DNA of 64,000 nucleotides from Leptodontidium sp. MPI-SDFR-AT-0119 (taxonomy: Eukaryota > Ascomycota > Leotiomycetes > Helotiales > Leptodontidiaceae), in the NCBI GenBank assembly GCA_020726505.1, contig JAHLEZ010000028.1, forward strand, positions 434,001 through 498,000, given 5' to 3'. A program made the translations under genes and the position numbers. Shown in pieces: positions 10,293 to 21,633 of the stretch; position 1 is the first letter of the stretch, and every line of letters begins with the position of its first letter. The notes beneath the pieces were generated by a model. That model was not told where the DNA came from. It saw only the letters and a list, made by a program, of their open reading frames with translations, and ran no database searches.

Positions 10293-12377
10293 TCATCTGT
10301 AACAGCCCGAAGGGCCCGAAGGGGTCCACTTGGCCCTCATACCAGTCTCGGTATATCGTTGTCTCATTGCAGCAATGATTGCAAATGGGACGAGCTCCGC
10401 CTGATGGATGCCTTTTTCCTTCGACGGAACAGGCTTGCCATTTCGGTATCCGACGTACTCTCGAGCACACATGGTCAAATATCTCCTTCCAGGGCCAAAA
10501 GCAGCCATTCGCAGGACCTCCCGGTCATGAGGCTTACTGCTCCACAAGTCTGCGGGTTCCTTTTCACCCTGGTCTTCGGCCTTCTTGGACGTGTTGAAGC
10601 CGCGGAAGTTGAAAACTCGGAGGAAGGGCTCGTACTCGGGTTCATTGAGGAACCGATACATGTTCGTGATTACCATGTCCAGTTCGGGGATCTGCATCTG
10701 TTGATCTAGCATTGTGGCTTGGGAGAAAGTACCATTGCTGAGAAGGGTCTCGTTCACTAGGGGAAAAGTTGGGAGAAATGGAATTTCCGAGCGCCATCCG
10801 ATGTCCTTGTCGTAGGCAAGCCATTCGTTAACTTGGTCATATTTAGTCTGTTCGTAAAGGCGCCATGCGTTGTGCTGCACATCGACGTCAACAGCGAAGT
10901 AACGACTGGCAAAGCTCCCAGACAGTCGGGTGTAGAACTGGAACGGTGCATTGCTAAGCTTTGCTGTCGGCTTGAGGTGCTGTGCGAGGTACCAAGACTC
11001 TTCTACATCTTCGGTTGAATTTCCTAGATCATATCGCTCATCGAATTTGGTTGCAGGAGCCCCTGGATCTTTGCATTTGTCAGTAGTCCGGTCAAGAAGA
11101 AGGGGAGAACGGATTTCCTTACATCCATCCATGGAAATCCTTACGTTCAAGCCGTTGCAAGAATCTTTCATCTGGTGCCTCCAAGCTTTAATTGGGCCTT
11201 CGACAAACCTGACAAAACTTAGCATCATGGAAAGAGAACGGTGCTAGTTCCACGGATAGACTTACACAATTGTTGGCAGAAACAAAATGCAACCAAAGAA
11301 GGCAGCCAATGCCAGAAATATAACGAAGCCGATCACACGCTTGCATCTCCTCTGCCCGCCAACAGCACGGAGATTCAGGGCGGCTTCCAGGAACTCGTCG
11401 GTGCCTCTGAAAAGGCCAAAGAGGATGAAACCGGCGACAGGATGAACAACTATTAATAATCCCATCAAAATACCAGCACTGGCGAGATACGTGTTTACCT
11501 CGGGGTATCTGTACGGCATGACCTTCCAGCGGATGTAGAAAAGCAGCAACACACCCAAAAGACCATATATGACAGCAATCAGTGCCCATCCCAGAGCCAT
11601 GAGCCTGAAAGACCCCTTTTTTCCTCTCGTGAGCCCTTCTACAAAATCTGTCCCATACAATGGGGGGTTTTGGAGGACGGATAGGTCCTGGTGGGCACCG
11701 AGCTGTGCAGGGGAACTTGCAAGGTCCCGGATGACAGTTCTCTGAGCAAGACCGATCCTTACCATGTCCACATTTGTCAGCTTTGCCACAGACATACCCG
11801 CAAGCATTGGGACTTTCAACGCCACACAACATATGATCTTGCTTGCCACACCAGCACATTGGTCCTCGGATGGTCGTTTGAGGAGCGGAGCAGGTTGGGC
11901 ATTTCCACGAAGGAATACCCCGCCAGAAGAACACGCGTCTTTCCATGCTCTGATGTTCCCATGACTTGATGCACTATATTTGACATATTAGCATCTAGTA
12001 ATTTGAGACTTCCATGCCCCCAAAGAGACATTATGAACATAAAGGGGAACATATGCTGACCCGGTAGTGGTAAACGTTGTAGCATTCCTTGCAGTGCCAC
12101 AAATTGTTCAGCGCGTTGTGTCCTAACTCGACAGGGTCGGTACAGATCGTGCAGATCAAGCTGGAAGAGAGACTCATCAGCTCTGAATACAAACTCTACC
12201 GATGCTGAGGGTATAGTGATGGATTACTTACGATCCATCCCGGATCTCTTGCATTATGCGCCGACTGCGATTTGACTGACCCGGCGAGGCGTTGAGGTCA
12301 TCAAGCCCCACTCCAAACTCATTGGAGGCATTGGAACGTAAGGAGAACGCCCTGGCGAGGGATGTTGGGAACTGCAT
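10293..12377 (-). CDS. RING-variant plus NFX1-type zinc-finger membrane protein
   Basis: Probably a membrane-bound E3-ligase-like protein; target unknown. Exons: 12232-12377, 12061-12160, 11266-11964 and 10293-11208 (the last probably with a further 54-base intron 11069-11122, GTAAGG...AAG). Start taken at MQFPTSLARAF; an upstream exon is possible because the frame stays open before it. Exon 2 holds a RING-like half-site (LICTICTD, then WHCKECYNVYH) completed in exon 3 by WKCPTC. NFX1-type repeats follow: CGYVCGKADKCGHGKD and CSENCHPGPCKFPC. Then come three hydrophobic segments (LGWALIAVIYGLLGVLLLFY, AGILMGLLIVVHPVAGFIL, VIGFVIFLALAAFFGCILFL) and a soluble C-terminal domain of about 300 residues that I do not recognise. 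The zinc-finger part and the membrane part are in different frames: either an atypical intron or a one-base indel at the G6 tract 11662-11667. Confidence 0.7.
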
Positions 12378-13091
12378 GATGAATCGCTTTGCAAAGGAAT
12401 CGGAAGAAGGTAGTTCGATACGAGAGCTTTGAACCCCAGACCCACCTCAAAGGTGAGGGATGGCAAAACAGGTTGGTCCAATTGTTGGAGTCTGGAGATG
12501 TCGAAGGAAACATTGTGCGAGAAGGATATATTCGCTATAAGTACTTGGAGCTAGACAGAGGATAGACGTAATGCCAGCTTAGGCGAACGACAGAAGCTGG
12601 AGCATGTCGCTAGTTTCGTGTGGATATTCCAACCACATCAAGCACAGAAAACCCTAAGATCCCTCTAGAATTCCAGACTTCCAAGAAATGGAGTATTATT
12701 GGATGATTCCGATCTTTCGAAAAGACGTAGAGCCGCTATATATATCCGCTTCTACGTCGAAGTTATGATGGAATGGGTCGAGAAGGCTAGCGCAACGGCG
12801 GACATGAGTCTAGGGCTGGCCCGAAATCCACCACACAGATAGGGCGATATTTGAAACAGACTAGCAGATACTTACCAGTGATATAAAGTCGGATTCCATG
12901 GTTTCAATGTGGGAGTGGACTTGGCGATATAGACCTTTTCAAAGTCGGCTCAGTCTATGGTGGATGGAATCGACGTCAGACTTCTGTCTTGCAAAACTTC
13001 TCGCGGTCTAGGCTTCGGGAATCACCAATGATATGGATTTTCCCTACTCGTTGTTTGAGACGATTAAGCTTAGCGGGTGCGAATATCATAC
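12378..13091. other. Intergenic, no supported gene
   Basis: Lies between the start of the zinc-finger membrane protein and the 3' end of the Zn2Cys6 regulator. Short frames only; a short TATATATC run near 12738 is not placed for either gene. Nothing supportable. Confidence 0.5.
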
Positions 13092-15457
13092 CTATACCAT
13101 ACCAGCGGCATTGACGTCGGCGAGCCATGCCCAGTCGTCGTCCAGCTCAGTATTAAACATACCGATCCAATCCATGTCCATCATGGAGATGTCTATGTCA
13201 GAGGCTGAACTAGTACTTGAATCTTGCTGGGCAATTGTCCCGGGTTCCACTTGATAAGAGGATGATTGAGAGGTATGTGATAGATAGAAGGTCGGAGGTG
13301 GGAGGGGGGAGGCTGACTCCGAGGCTGTGCACCTGTCGCTCGTCATAAGCTTTCCAGGTGAGATCGTAATGACTCCCGACCCCGGAACTGTAATCTTCAT
13401 ATATGGAACAGAATCTTCTCTGGGTAGTGTACAGAGATCGCCCTTTTCCCGGTTCGTCGAATATCGCACCAGCATGGCCAAAGTATCTAGACCTTGCACT
13501 GCCTGCGAAGCCATGGTGTTGTTCGCAACCAAGGATGCATTCCGTAGAATTCCCATTGTGAGTTCGACAATCTCGAAATCAATCACATTCTCCGCTGTGG
13601 TAGAGATTTGCGGGGCGTTGGCGCTCCCGTATCCAAGTATTCCAAGCAGTAGGATGGCCGAGCACACAAACGCCTGGTAATCGATTAATTTGACCATACT
13701 GAAAGCAGACATCGAGTCAGATCGCATTAGATGGTACATCCTCAAGGTATCTCTACAGGCTGCCAAGCAGGCGTCCCGATGATACAGTAGCTGATGATCT
13801 TCAATGGACTGTATCATGAGTGGCTGATGAAGAAGCACATTTGCTTGGAAGAACCAGAACTGGCTTGCCAGGCGACCCATATACGCCTGTTCATCAATAG
13901 TTCCCGACCGGAGAGCCGCAGGCATATCCCAGAATTCTCGAGGCATTTCATCAGCAGACGAGCTCATATCGCGCTCGATATCTTGAGTGTCGCAAACGGA
14001 TGTCTCAAGACCCAATTGATTCCGGTCCAAGATCCGCGCAGATAGTCGTATCATATGGTACTGGAAGAATCTCAGTGTGCCTCGCTCACCACGGAGATTT
14101 GGTCCAATGGTTTGCCAGTTTGCCGCATACGGAAGGCCAAGAAGCAAACTTGTATACAAATCGCGCTCGCAGATCGCGAACCAGGTTTCGTGCCGACTAG
14201 CTATTTGGGAGTTCGTTTCGTCTCGGTTTTTTCGGTGAGGACGATGAAATCCGAGAAGTTGTGCATGGGCGACAGCTCGATGGTGTAAAATCCAGACGTT
14301 TTTCAGGAGGCCGAGGTTCATGTGTGTCTTTGCTGTTAACATTATCAACTCAACTCCGGGTTCCGTACTAGAGTATCCAGTGTGGTTGATGATTAGGCGA
14401 TGTACACGGTCGAAGTATTCATGAAATAGTTGGCCTGGAGGTCGAGGAAGCTGGCATATGATAGACTCATGAATCTGAGCATCCAATTGCTGGAGACAGA
14501 TTGCAAGGCACAAAATACCCAAAGCAACAATTGGTGGTTCGCTCGAAGCTAGGGTCCAATTCATCGCTTCCTGTAGTGTATGCAAGCCATTTTGCGAGAG
14601 TGCGTCCTTTAGCCAACTTCCAACTGCTCTCCTAGCATATGTTACTCTTTAGTGTACAAGCGTTGATAGAACGGCAGATTACCATGTATCCCACCACGAA
14701 CAGGTAGCATTGACGATCGCTGCCATGAGCCTAGGAAGGGGAAGATCTCTACAGAGCTCATCACAAACTCGAGAGTTAAATGACAACGACCTCGGGCTAC
14801 TTGCACAAGAGACTGGACGATTCTTGTCGGCCGAAGAGGCTTCGAGTTTTCCCTCTTTTGTGATTCTTTGCTTCCACTGAAGCGGGGCCAGTCAACAAGC
14901 CAACGTGTAGGAGAGGCAGGAGGATGCTTACAATTGCATTGTTAAAAAGCGATCCAACGGGCTCCATAGGAGTAGCAATATTCACAGGGGAATCAAAAGA
15001 AGTTGTGTGGATTGATGAAACGTATTCCGAGATGTCTGAAGCTTTCTCCGAATTTCTCTGATGCCCTTCTGGATTATCAGAGGTATTTGGAGTCTCGTAG
15101 CTAGCATTGCCGTCTTGAGGGATAGATACCGAATTTCCCCGAGAAGCCTGAGATATGAGAAGTGCTTCGAGTTTCGCAACTCTTTCTTCTAAGGAGATAT
15201 CTTTAGATGCTGTGGTGATTGTGGCTTGACCTTGGTTTTGCCTAAGTACTTTGGTCTGTGTCATGCATTTTGTTCCTCGAGCCGTGCATGTCAAGCACTT
15301 GACGTTGTCGGCCTCAAAGATACATTTGACCTTTCTCTTACGGCCTAAACTTCTAACATCAGTTATATCGAAAGGGCGATGAAGGGAATACCATACACTC
15401 AACACAGCTCTTGGTTCCCTTCCTCATCCCCTTTTCCACTCTCCCGGAGGCCGGCAT
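13092..15457 (-). CDS. Zn(II)2Cys6 fungal transcription factor
   Basis: A nuclear DNA-binding regulator of the Gal4 class. Exons 15397-15457, 14932-15344, 14683-14876 and 13092-14631, introns of 52, 55 and 51 bases, total 735 residues. The zinc cluster is complete only after splicing intron 1: Cys18, Cys21, Cys28, Cys37, Cys40 and Cys47, in the canonical C-x2-C-x6-C-x8-C-x2-C-x6-C spacing (SCVECRKRKVKC then KCLTCTARGTKC). A leucine-rich linker (RVAKLEALLISQ) follows. The middle region has LCRDLPLPRLMAAIVNATC, typical of the fungal-specific regulatory domain, and the C-terminal third is acidic (DDDWAWLADVNAAG), as in activation regions. Start at MPASGRVEKG gives a short basic leader. No pathway neighbours point to its target genes. 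Confidence 0.9.
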
Positions 15458-16383
15458 CCCGATGACTGCTTGGATCGGGGTTGGTAGAATAGAAGAGGAC
15501 AGACAACACTGGCATTAAAGTGACTGATCTCGTCTTTCTGCTATGTGATTTTCGAGAGATGCCGTTGCTGTTGATTGAGGGACATCTGATGAGATGAGAG
15601 GCACAGCTTGGTTTGTCATCCAACGCGCGCTAGTGAAAGTGCTGAAGTCATGATAAGAATGAACCGAGAATGCGACGACGAACAAAGGGCAAAGCTAGAA
15701 ATTACCGAAAGCGCCAGAGGGCATCGAAACCACATAATGGGAAACATAGATATTTCGTGTTTTCTAATCAACTCGCCAGCCTGAATACATCGCACTAAAC
15801 TCACGTGACCCGCCCAGAAAACAATACCTAGGTAACTCTGCCTGTGTGAGGGGTATATGTAAACAGAACCTCGCTTGAAGTCCATCTATTCTGTGATACA
15901 TGAAACTCCCCTTGGGTGGGGTGAAGTACCTCCCTGTCATGAAATCATATTTTCTGAAGGTAGATGAGTCGAGGACGCACTACTCGTGGCCACGGCTGCC
16001 GATGTTATCAGAAGTACCCTTGACTCATAATTCTAGTTCAAGCAGTCCTGTCGATTTTGTGATCTTGATCACCTTCTCTTTGCAGCAAAAGGGTTGAGCG
16101 TTGTGGAACAGAATTCGTACACAGCCACTTCGACTCATCCTGAGTCTTATCTGCCGCGGGGTTCAGCCCCTTCCACCCCCACTACTGTATCAATACCAAT
16201 GGAAGCAGCCTACGGCACAGAAAGGATTCATACGAAAAATCAAGGTACCCAGAGGCAGGTTCCAAGACATATATAGACGAGGTTACCTCAGCTTCATCAG
16301 CTTCAAAAAGTCAACAATCCAACCAGATTCGAAAAGCAAGCACGGCCGAGATTCAACCGACAGTCCCCCCCAACTCAATATCC
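15458..16383. other. Divergent promoter region
   Basis: 926 bases between the Zn2Cys6 regulator (minus) and the glycosyltransferase (plus). Overlapping short frames have no domain. A TATA-like element lies near 16270, listed separately. Confidence 0.45.
16268..16276 (+). promoter_or_regulatory. TATA-like element upstream of the glycosyltransferase
   Basis: The sequence CATATATAG lies 108-116 bases upstream of the ATG at 16384 and is followed by a pyrimidine/CA-rich leader, a common arrangement in fungal promoters. Judged by position and motif only. Confidence 0.35.
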
Positions 16384-17661
16384 ATGCAACAGAACCTCAA
16401 CAACACAACGTCAACAACCTCGCCACATTCCGCAATGGAATCTCCGTCAACACCGTATCCCACACCTTTAGGCATGCACGCCATTCCAACAGAGCAATTA
16501 GACCTCCGTCCGGACTCAGAAATCGACCATGACATTCTCCATCCCAAACCCATCTCTAGCTCTAAAAATATCTTCTTCTTCTGGCACACTGGATACCTAA
16601 CCATGCACCCATACACGCAACGCACCGTTCGAGCCTGGCACCGCCGTTTCTCCAAAGCCGGATGGACCATCTACGTGATAGACAAACAGCCCGGCTCTCC
16701 TCTCAACATCGAGAAATTCCTTGACGTCAATGACCAGACGCTATTCCCGGAAGCCTTCAGGAAAGGAACGCTGACAGGGACTTATGCCATACAACATACA
16801 AGTGACCTTGTCCGGTTACCACTGCTTCTGAAATATGGTGGTGTATATACAGATGTTGGATTTATGCAGATTGGCGATCTGGATGCGCTATGGAATAAGA
16901 CTGTTGGAGATCCATCTTCAGGATACGAGGTCCTCTCATATCACGCTGGAAGCGCCGATGAGTACAGCCTCGCGAACTATTTCCTGTGCTGCGACAGAGA
17001 GAATGCTTTATTTGATCGCGCGCATCGTCTACTACTAAAGTTATGGGAGGGAAGGACGAGTACGGAAGGCATGCACGCAAGCCCGTTACTGAAGGGGGTG
17101 CCGTTGATGGGCGGTAGCTTTTCGATCAATGACGAGCAGGGGAAACATGATGCTGCAGAAGCGAGTAGGATGTTGACGGATTACATCATTCAAGGCCAGG
17201 CTCTATCAATGGTTATGGGATTGGTGGATGAGGAGGGAGGATGGAATGGTCCAGAGTATATCAAGAATTACGTGTATGCGATTGAGTTCATGGTTGGAGC
17301 ACAGCTCATCAACGATTTGACGGCCTGGGATGGACAAAAAGCTTTCGATCTGATGAGCTTGGAAATGCCAAAGGAGGGCGAGACAGAGAGTGATGAGCAA
17401 TCCACAGCGCGGGATATTGTGGTACAGTGCTTGACGAAGAGCTATGGATTCAAACTCGCTCACGGTATGATCTTGAGAGTCTATCCTCATACCCTGGGAA
17501 GTCTGTGGAGAAAATTTCCCGGCAGCGATGTTGTGGTCGGTACGTACGCTCATTGGCTCAGATACGCAATGGTATACTGGTCCCCGGACAAGTTGCCTGA
17601 GCGAGAGAAGTTCACTGTTACGAAGCCGATTAAAGTTGGTCCGCTGTTGAGAGAAATCTAG
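16384..17661 (+). CDS. Capsule-type / GT32-like glycosyltransferase
   Basis: A single-exon 425-residue protein resembling the capsular-polysaccharide-synthesis and GT32 (Gly_transf_sug) families, which transfer sugars from nucleotide donors. The diagnostic stretch is at about residues 139-160: TSDLVRLPLLLKYGGVYTDV. In this family the S-D-x-x-R helix and Y-G-G-x-Y-x-D loop bind the nucleotide sugar. The second acidic residue of the usual DxD is Gly here (YTDVGF), which may mean a variant metal site. Before it, FFFWHTGYLTMHPYTQRTVRAW matches the family's N-terminal strand. No signal peptide or membrane segment is obvious, so it may be cytosolic. The first ATG is used; MESPS at residue 19 is an alternative start. 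Confidence 0.75.
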   Translation: MQQNLNNTTSTTSPHSAMESPSTPYPTPLGMHAIPTEQLDLRPDSEIDHDILHPKPISSSKNIFFFWHTGYLTMHPYTQRTVRAWHRRFSKAGWTIYVIDKQPGSPLNIEKFLDVNDQTLFPEAFRKGTLTGTYAIQHTSDLVRLPLLLKYGGVYTDVGFMQIGDLDALWNKTVGDPSSGYEVLSYHAGSADEYSLANYFLCCDRENALFDRAHRLLLKLWEGRTSTEGMHASPLLKGVPLMGGSFSINDEQGKHDAAEASRMLTDYIIQGQALSMVMGLVDEEGGWNGPEYIKNYVYAIEFMVGAQLINDLTAWDGQKAFDLMSLEMPKEGETESDEQSTARDIVVQCLTKSYGFKLAHGMILRVYPHTLGSLWRKFPGSDVVVGTYAHWLRYAMVYWSPDKLPEREKFTVTKPIKVGPLLREI

Positions 17662-18094
17662 AAATTATCCATAGAGGAGAATATTTAATTGGCAAGCATA
17701 GATCATAGATACAAAAAATTATGAGCCAATCAACAAAAGTCCCAGTGAAACAGTTTTTATCATTGTTTGACCCAACTGCAGATTGATCTTACTATAACGT
17801 TTACATTTCCTTCTTCGTTTCGCGACTCTTCTAAAGTTTTCTATCCTCTTCACTCGCATGGCATGTGCTGTACGAATACTCTTAAATTTCTGCAGCGGTG
17901 TTGAACTTGTCCGGTACCTTGATATCCTGTAGCTCGGTGTCATTCCGGCTATGATTAGCCCTACATTCCCATGTCATTACGCAGATCAGACAACTCTCTC
18001 TGTCTCGCTTGACTGAAGATCACATTGTTCGTGTGCCCAGGTACCAAACGAGTACTAGCTAATTACAAACGCTCATGGCACACCAACGGGAAAC
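17662..18094. other. Intergenic, no supported gene
   Basis: 3' flanks of two convergent genes. The 74-residue minus frame at 17719-17943 is basic and featureless; not supported. Confidence 0.45.
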
Positions 18095-19600
18095 TCAAAG
18101 ATTGCAAAGTCTCGGCATCCAGAAGAAGTAGACTGGTTCCTTCTGCTGCAACAAGGACTCTGGAGGGACATCGTAAGTGAAGTATTCCAATGACGAGGAG
18201 CTCACTCTCCTTCTTTTCTCGGCAGCTCTCCGTGAGACCGCAGCTCGCCCAATCAGCTTAAAAGTGTCTCCAATATGACGGATAATTACAGCGAGGTCAC
18301 AACTCGCGAACTGGCAAAGCAAGTCGTCCTCGCGGATACTGCTTGGGCCAAGTCCAACCAGGCCCGATACATCACTGAAAAGTCGCGGGTACGGAGATTG
18401 TCTTCGTTTGGGCTCGGGAAACCTCTCAAAATTTAGTTTATGGGTTGCATTGCTGTCTCGTGCTGCGTAGGAGACATTTGTCGCCAGTGGAACGAATCCA
18501 GTCGAATCCGCTCCCGTAAGCTCATGTATAGTCGGATGAAGATATCCAGGCAGGTTTATGCCACCAGAGCTAGTTCCAAAGATCTCTTTTATTATTCTAA
18601 CACGGTTTTGATAAGTGGAAAACTCCGATTAGTCTAATCCTAATCCAGCACTCTCAAGTAGGAGTATAGTTCCTTAGATGAAGCCAACGACTCGAAATAT
18701 TAAATCACCAGTCCCCGCTGTGTCTCTGATCCCAGTGTCTTTGGAGATAGTTCACGTTGGAAATGGTCCACCGAGTGATCTTTGTACAAGCTGACTAAAA
18801 CGGAGTAAAAGCAGACTCATGGCCGATGTCTGGCCTTGACGATTCTCCAACTTGTGAGTGTGCGCGAGAACGTCTCGGTAGATTTCAAACATAGGCTTCT
18901 CATAATCCGCCACCATGCTCACATCCACCACATTACTAGCCAGCCCAAGTAGTCTATAGATCTTGTCCCGAGGCTCCCTACACTGTAAAATCTCGGTGGT
19001 CTCAATCAGCTTGTGCAGTTTCAGGGGCAGCGGTTGCTATTTCTGATGTTGCTGAAGTTCAAATGGGATAGAAGCGAGGATATCAGTTAAACGTCTAAAG
19101 ACAGTTGAGAACAGGAGTGAAGTTATTGAAGATGTGACATTTTCGGCCGTTACCCTTGTCACTAGAGTGAGGAATTGTTGTAGAGATGTAGAAGGGGCAT
19201 ATTCCAATAATGTTGCTTCGACAAGCCTGTGAGGATGGATGAGGTTGCTGCGATCTCCGGCTGTGATGCAACAGCCAATACTTGGACTTTGGAGCAAGTG
19301 AGTCAATGACTTAACGGTGTGCAGAAACAGTTCGTCAAAGTTATCATTCTCGTTGCCGGGGCGATATTCAAGGCCCGTGGGTAAGGATTTGAAAGTGATT
19401 TCAAATTGTGACAGTCACATCTCAGTAGTGACTACCATTTGGGACTTTGCTTCTACCGTGGAAAATGTAAATACAAATAGGCTCGGGTCTCTTATCGCTT
19501 CATCCAGGCCCAGCCACAGGGCTTCCTGATCAACTGGGCTCACGTGCTTCGCTATCCTGGTAGACGGATCCAGTGGTGGTGAATTGATCACGATAAATAG
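18095..19600 (-). pseudogene. HET-like gene remnant
   Basis: One minus-strand frame reads coding-like sequence over 1.5 kb. The segment around 18880-18990 reads REPRDKIYRLLGLAS then DYEKPMFEIYRDVL, the hallmark of the region after the HET domain in heterokaryon-incompatibility proteins. The last ORF, 18095 to about 18590, ends with DDLLCQFASCDLAVIIRHIG and KLIGRAAVSRRA, matching the usual HET C-terminus (cell-death regulators of non-self recognition). Stops interrupt the frame: a TGA at 19415-19417 and a TAG at 19037-19039. Three more (about 18610-18740) could be removed by an intron from GTGAAC to GTTAG of about 150 bases. I could not find the N-terminal HET motifs (SYxWG). It is either decayed or a misread multi-exon gene; I favour decay. 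Confidence 0.5.
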
Positions 19601-20219
19601 CTAAGACAGGACGGATAAAGGCCAAATATGAAGCTGCAAATTTTATAATAGCTTCATAATAACTCCTAACAAAATATGATGGCTATCTTCTCACGCGGTA
19701 AAGACTCGTCACCATACACCCCTCCCCTCCCCTCCTCCCCAAAACAACTCCTCCATAGCCGTACTCGGAGGATCTAGAAAATAGTGTGCAATAATAGACC
19801 GAAAGTATTATTTGTCCTTGCAACAACATCCTCGATTCGAGGGGTTCCCGCGCTATACGTGACGGAGCCAAGCCTGCGTACTGACCAACTTCGACCAGGG
19901 CACGAACAAGCTCCAGATTATTCTGCCTATGGGTTGCAAGCGAGTGAGGAGTCGGGTCCGTGATGGAATTGTTCTGCTTTTTGAGGAAGTTAGTCTAGAG
20001 GAGGCAGTAAAGAGAGGGAAAATTACGTACACGATCGCATCCGTAGCGCGTGGGAACAGAAATACTAAAATGGGAGATGCTCCTGTGTGTGATGTATACA
20101 TATTCGTTGTGCGGCAATATCCTTCACTTATAACCCCAAGAATTGAGATTCAACGCGGCTTGAATTGGCTTTGAGATGCCAAGTGCAAACTCCAATCCTT
20201 TCTTGTAGAGGTCGATTTT
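19601..20219. other. Coding-like fragments of uncertain status
   Basis: The minus strand shows short coding-like pieces (for example YKKGLEFALGISKPIQAALN near 20130-20200 and NNLELVRALVEVGQYAGLAP near 19860-19920), with a plausible intron GTACGT...AAGCAG at about 19963-20023. They are broken by stops and I recognise no family. They could be remains of the HET-like gene's 5' part or of a separate gene. Confidence 0.3.
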
Positions 20220-21633
20220 TTAGGCCAGCCATCCATCATTTTCTTCTGTAGCCACCTTCTCAGGATATTGCTTCAGCTCTTCCTGCTTCTTGGCCCTATC
20301 CTCCTTCGTTGTATTATCCTCCTTCTTTGCCTTCTTCCTCTCCTCCTTTGCCTTCTTCCTCTCCTCCTTTGCCGTCTTCTTCATCTCCGTCTTCTCCATT
20401 CTCTCTTCTCCTCTCCTCCTCCCTTTCCTTCTCTTCCTTCGTCAATTCTCTTCCTTCTCCGCCTTCTTCCTCTCCTTTTATCACCTTCTTTGCCTTTTCC
20501 CTCTCCTCCCTTTATCGTCTTTTCATCTCCCCCCCTTCTTCTCCATTCTCTCTTCTTTCCTTCTCTTCCTGCCTCCCTTCCTTCTCTTTTCCTTCGTCCA
20601 TATTCTCCTCCTCCTCCTCCTCCTCCCCTCTTCTTCTTCTCTTCCTCTCCCGTTCCTTCTCTTCCTTCGTCAAATTCCTCCTCCTCCTCCTCCTCCTCCT
20701 CCTCCCTCGCTCCTCCTCCTCGCCTTTCCTCCTCCATCCTCCTCCTCCTCCCTCCTCCTCCTCCTCCTCCTCGTATGTCCTCGTTCTTCCTCGTCCATCC
20801 TCTCCTCCTCTTGCCTTTTCTTCTCCTCCTTCTTCCTCTCCTTCTCCGCCTTCTTCTTCTCTTTCGTCGCCTTCTTCTTCTCTTTCGTCGCCTTCTTCTT
20901 CTCTTTCGTCGCCTTCTTCTTCTCTTCTCCGCCTTCTTCTTCTCTTTCGTCGCCTTCTTCTTCTCTTCTCCGCCTCCTCCTTCGTCTCCTGATAAGGGGA
21001 AGTTGGCCCATGTTCGACGTCATAGTGTTGGGTAACCTTGGTGATCTCCGTGCCTCCCAATTTGTTTGACAGAGTCTTTACCTTTTTCACCATTCTCCAG
21101 CTTCGCCTCTGCACGTTTAGCTCTCCAAATCTTGCCGTCCAGCTGGTGGTCTCATCCACTGGCCATATCTGGTAACAGATATTCTCGGCCCCTTTTACGG
21201 TTGGGTGCACCATTTCAATTCGTGATACCGCGCTTGTCCCTAATTTCCCCTTCACAATCGGCTCTTCTATGACTTGGTACCTCGCTTCGCCAGATGGATG
21301 GAATCTTTCTGGAGGTGGTGGTGACAATACTGTAACTCTTTCGCCTCTCGAGATATACCATGCGAAGATAGCCGAAGCTCCTTCTACGTACTTGCTCCAG
21401 GCCGCTTTGCTCGATTTTTGATTCCTTAAACATAGTGGATGTGACAGATCCATCAGCGGACCCATTGCTGTAGTTAGTGTTTGCATGTCATGTTCATCCG
21501 CCCAGCGCTGAGCCTCTTCGCGCAGGATGCCGCTCCATAGGACCTGGTTATTGCGGCGCCATAGTTCCCCTTGGAACTGCTGATGGATCCGTGCTTCCTC
21601 ACCTGCTGTCAGATACTGTGGGAAGAATGCCAT
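20220..21633 (-). CDS. Unrecognised protein with highly charged low-complexity C-terminal half
   Basis: The N-terminal 210 residues (start MAFFPQYLTAGEEARIHQQF at 21633) look like a folded domain, with AWSKYVEGASAIFAWYIS and ENICYQIWPVDETTSWTARF, which I do not recognise. From about 21000 onward the strand is nearly all purine and all three frames encode Lys/Arg/Glu/Gly repeats. The N-terminal frame runs to a stop at 20512. A different frame carries a more protein-like repeat (KKKATKEKKKATKE), and the frame that reads KKAKEERKKAKE and ends EELKQYPEKVATEENDGWLA at 20220 matches that one. So the original C-terminus was probably the one ending at 20220, and repeat slippage has shifted frames in between. 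Real C-terminus and functional state are uncertain. The plus-strand Ser/Pro/Leu frames here are shadows. Confidence 0.4.
20295..20995. repeat. Polypurine/polypyrimidine tract with minisatellites
   Basis: About 700 bases are almost wholly C and T on the plus strand. Inside are a 21-base repeat (unit CGCCTTCTTCTTCTCTTTCG plus T) near 20850-20970, a 20-21-base repeat (GCCTTCTTCCTCTCCTCCTT) near 20330-20375, and CCT microsatellites near 20600-20780. Such tracts can form triplex (H-DNA) and slip in replication. On the minus strand they encode charged repeats. Confidence 0.85.

Noticed and set aside
11626..11665. 40-base intron in the zinc-finger membrane gene
   Set aside because: Donor GTCCTC is poor and length is below the usual minimum; kept only as an alternative to an indel.
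20268..21069. Three overlapping plus-strand frames rich in Ser, Pro, Phe and Leu, up to 259 residues
   Set aside because: They are the complement of a polypurine tract; any frame of such a tract is open. No sign of a real membrane protein.
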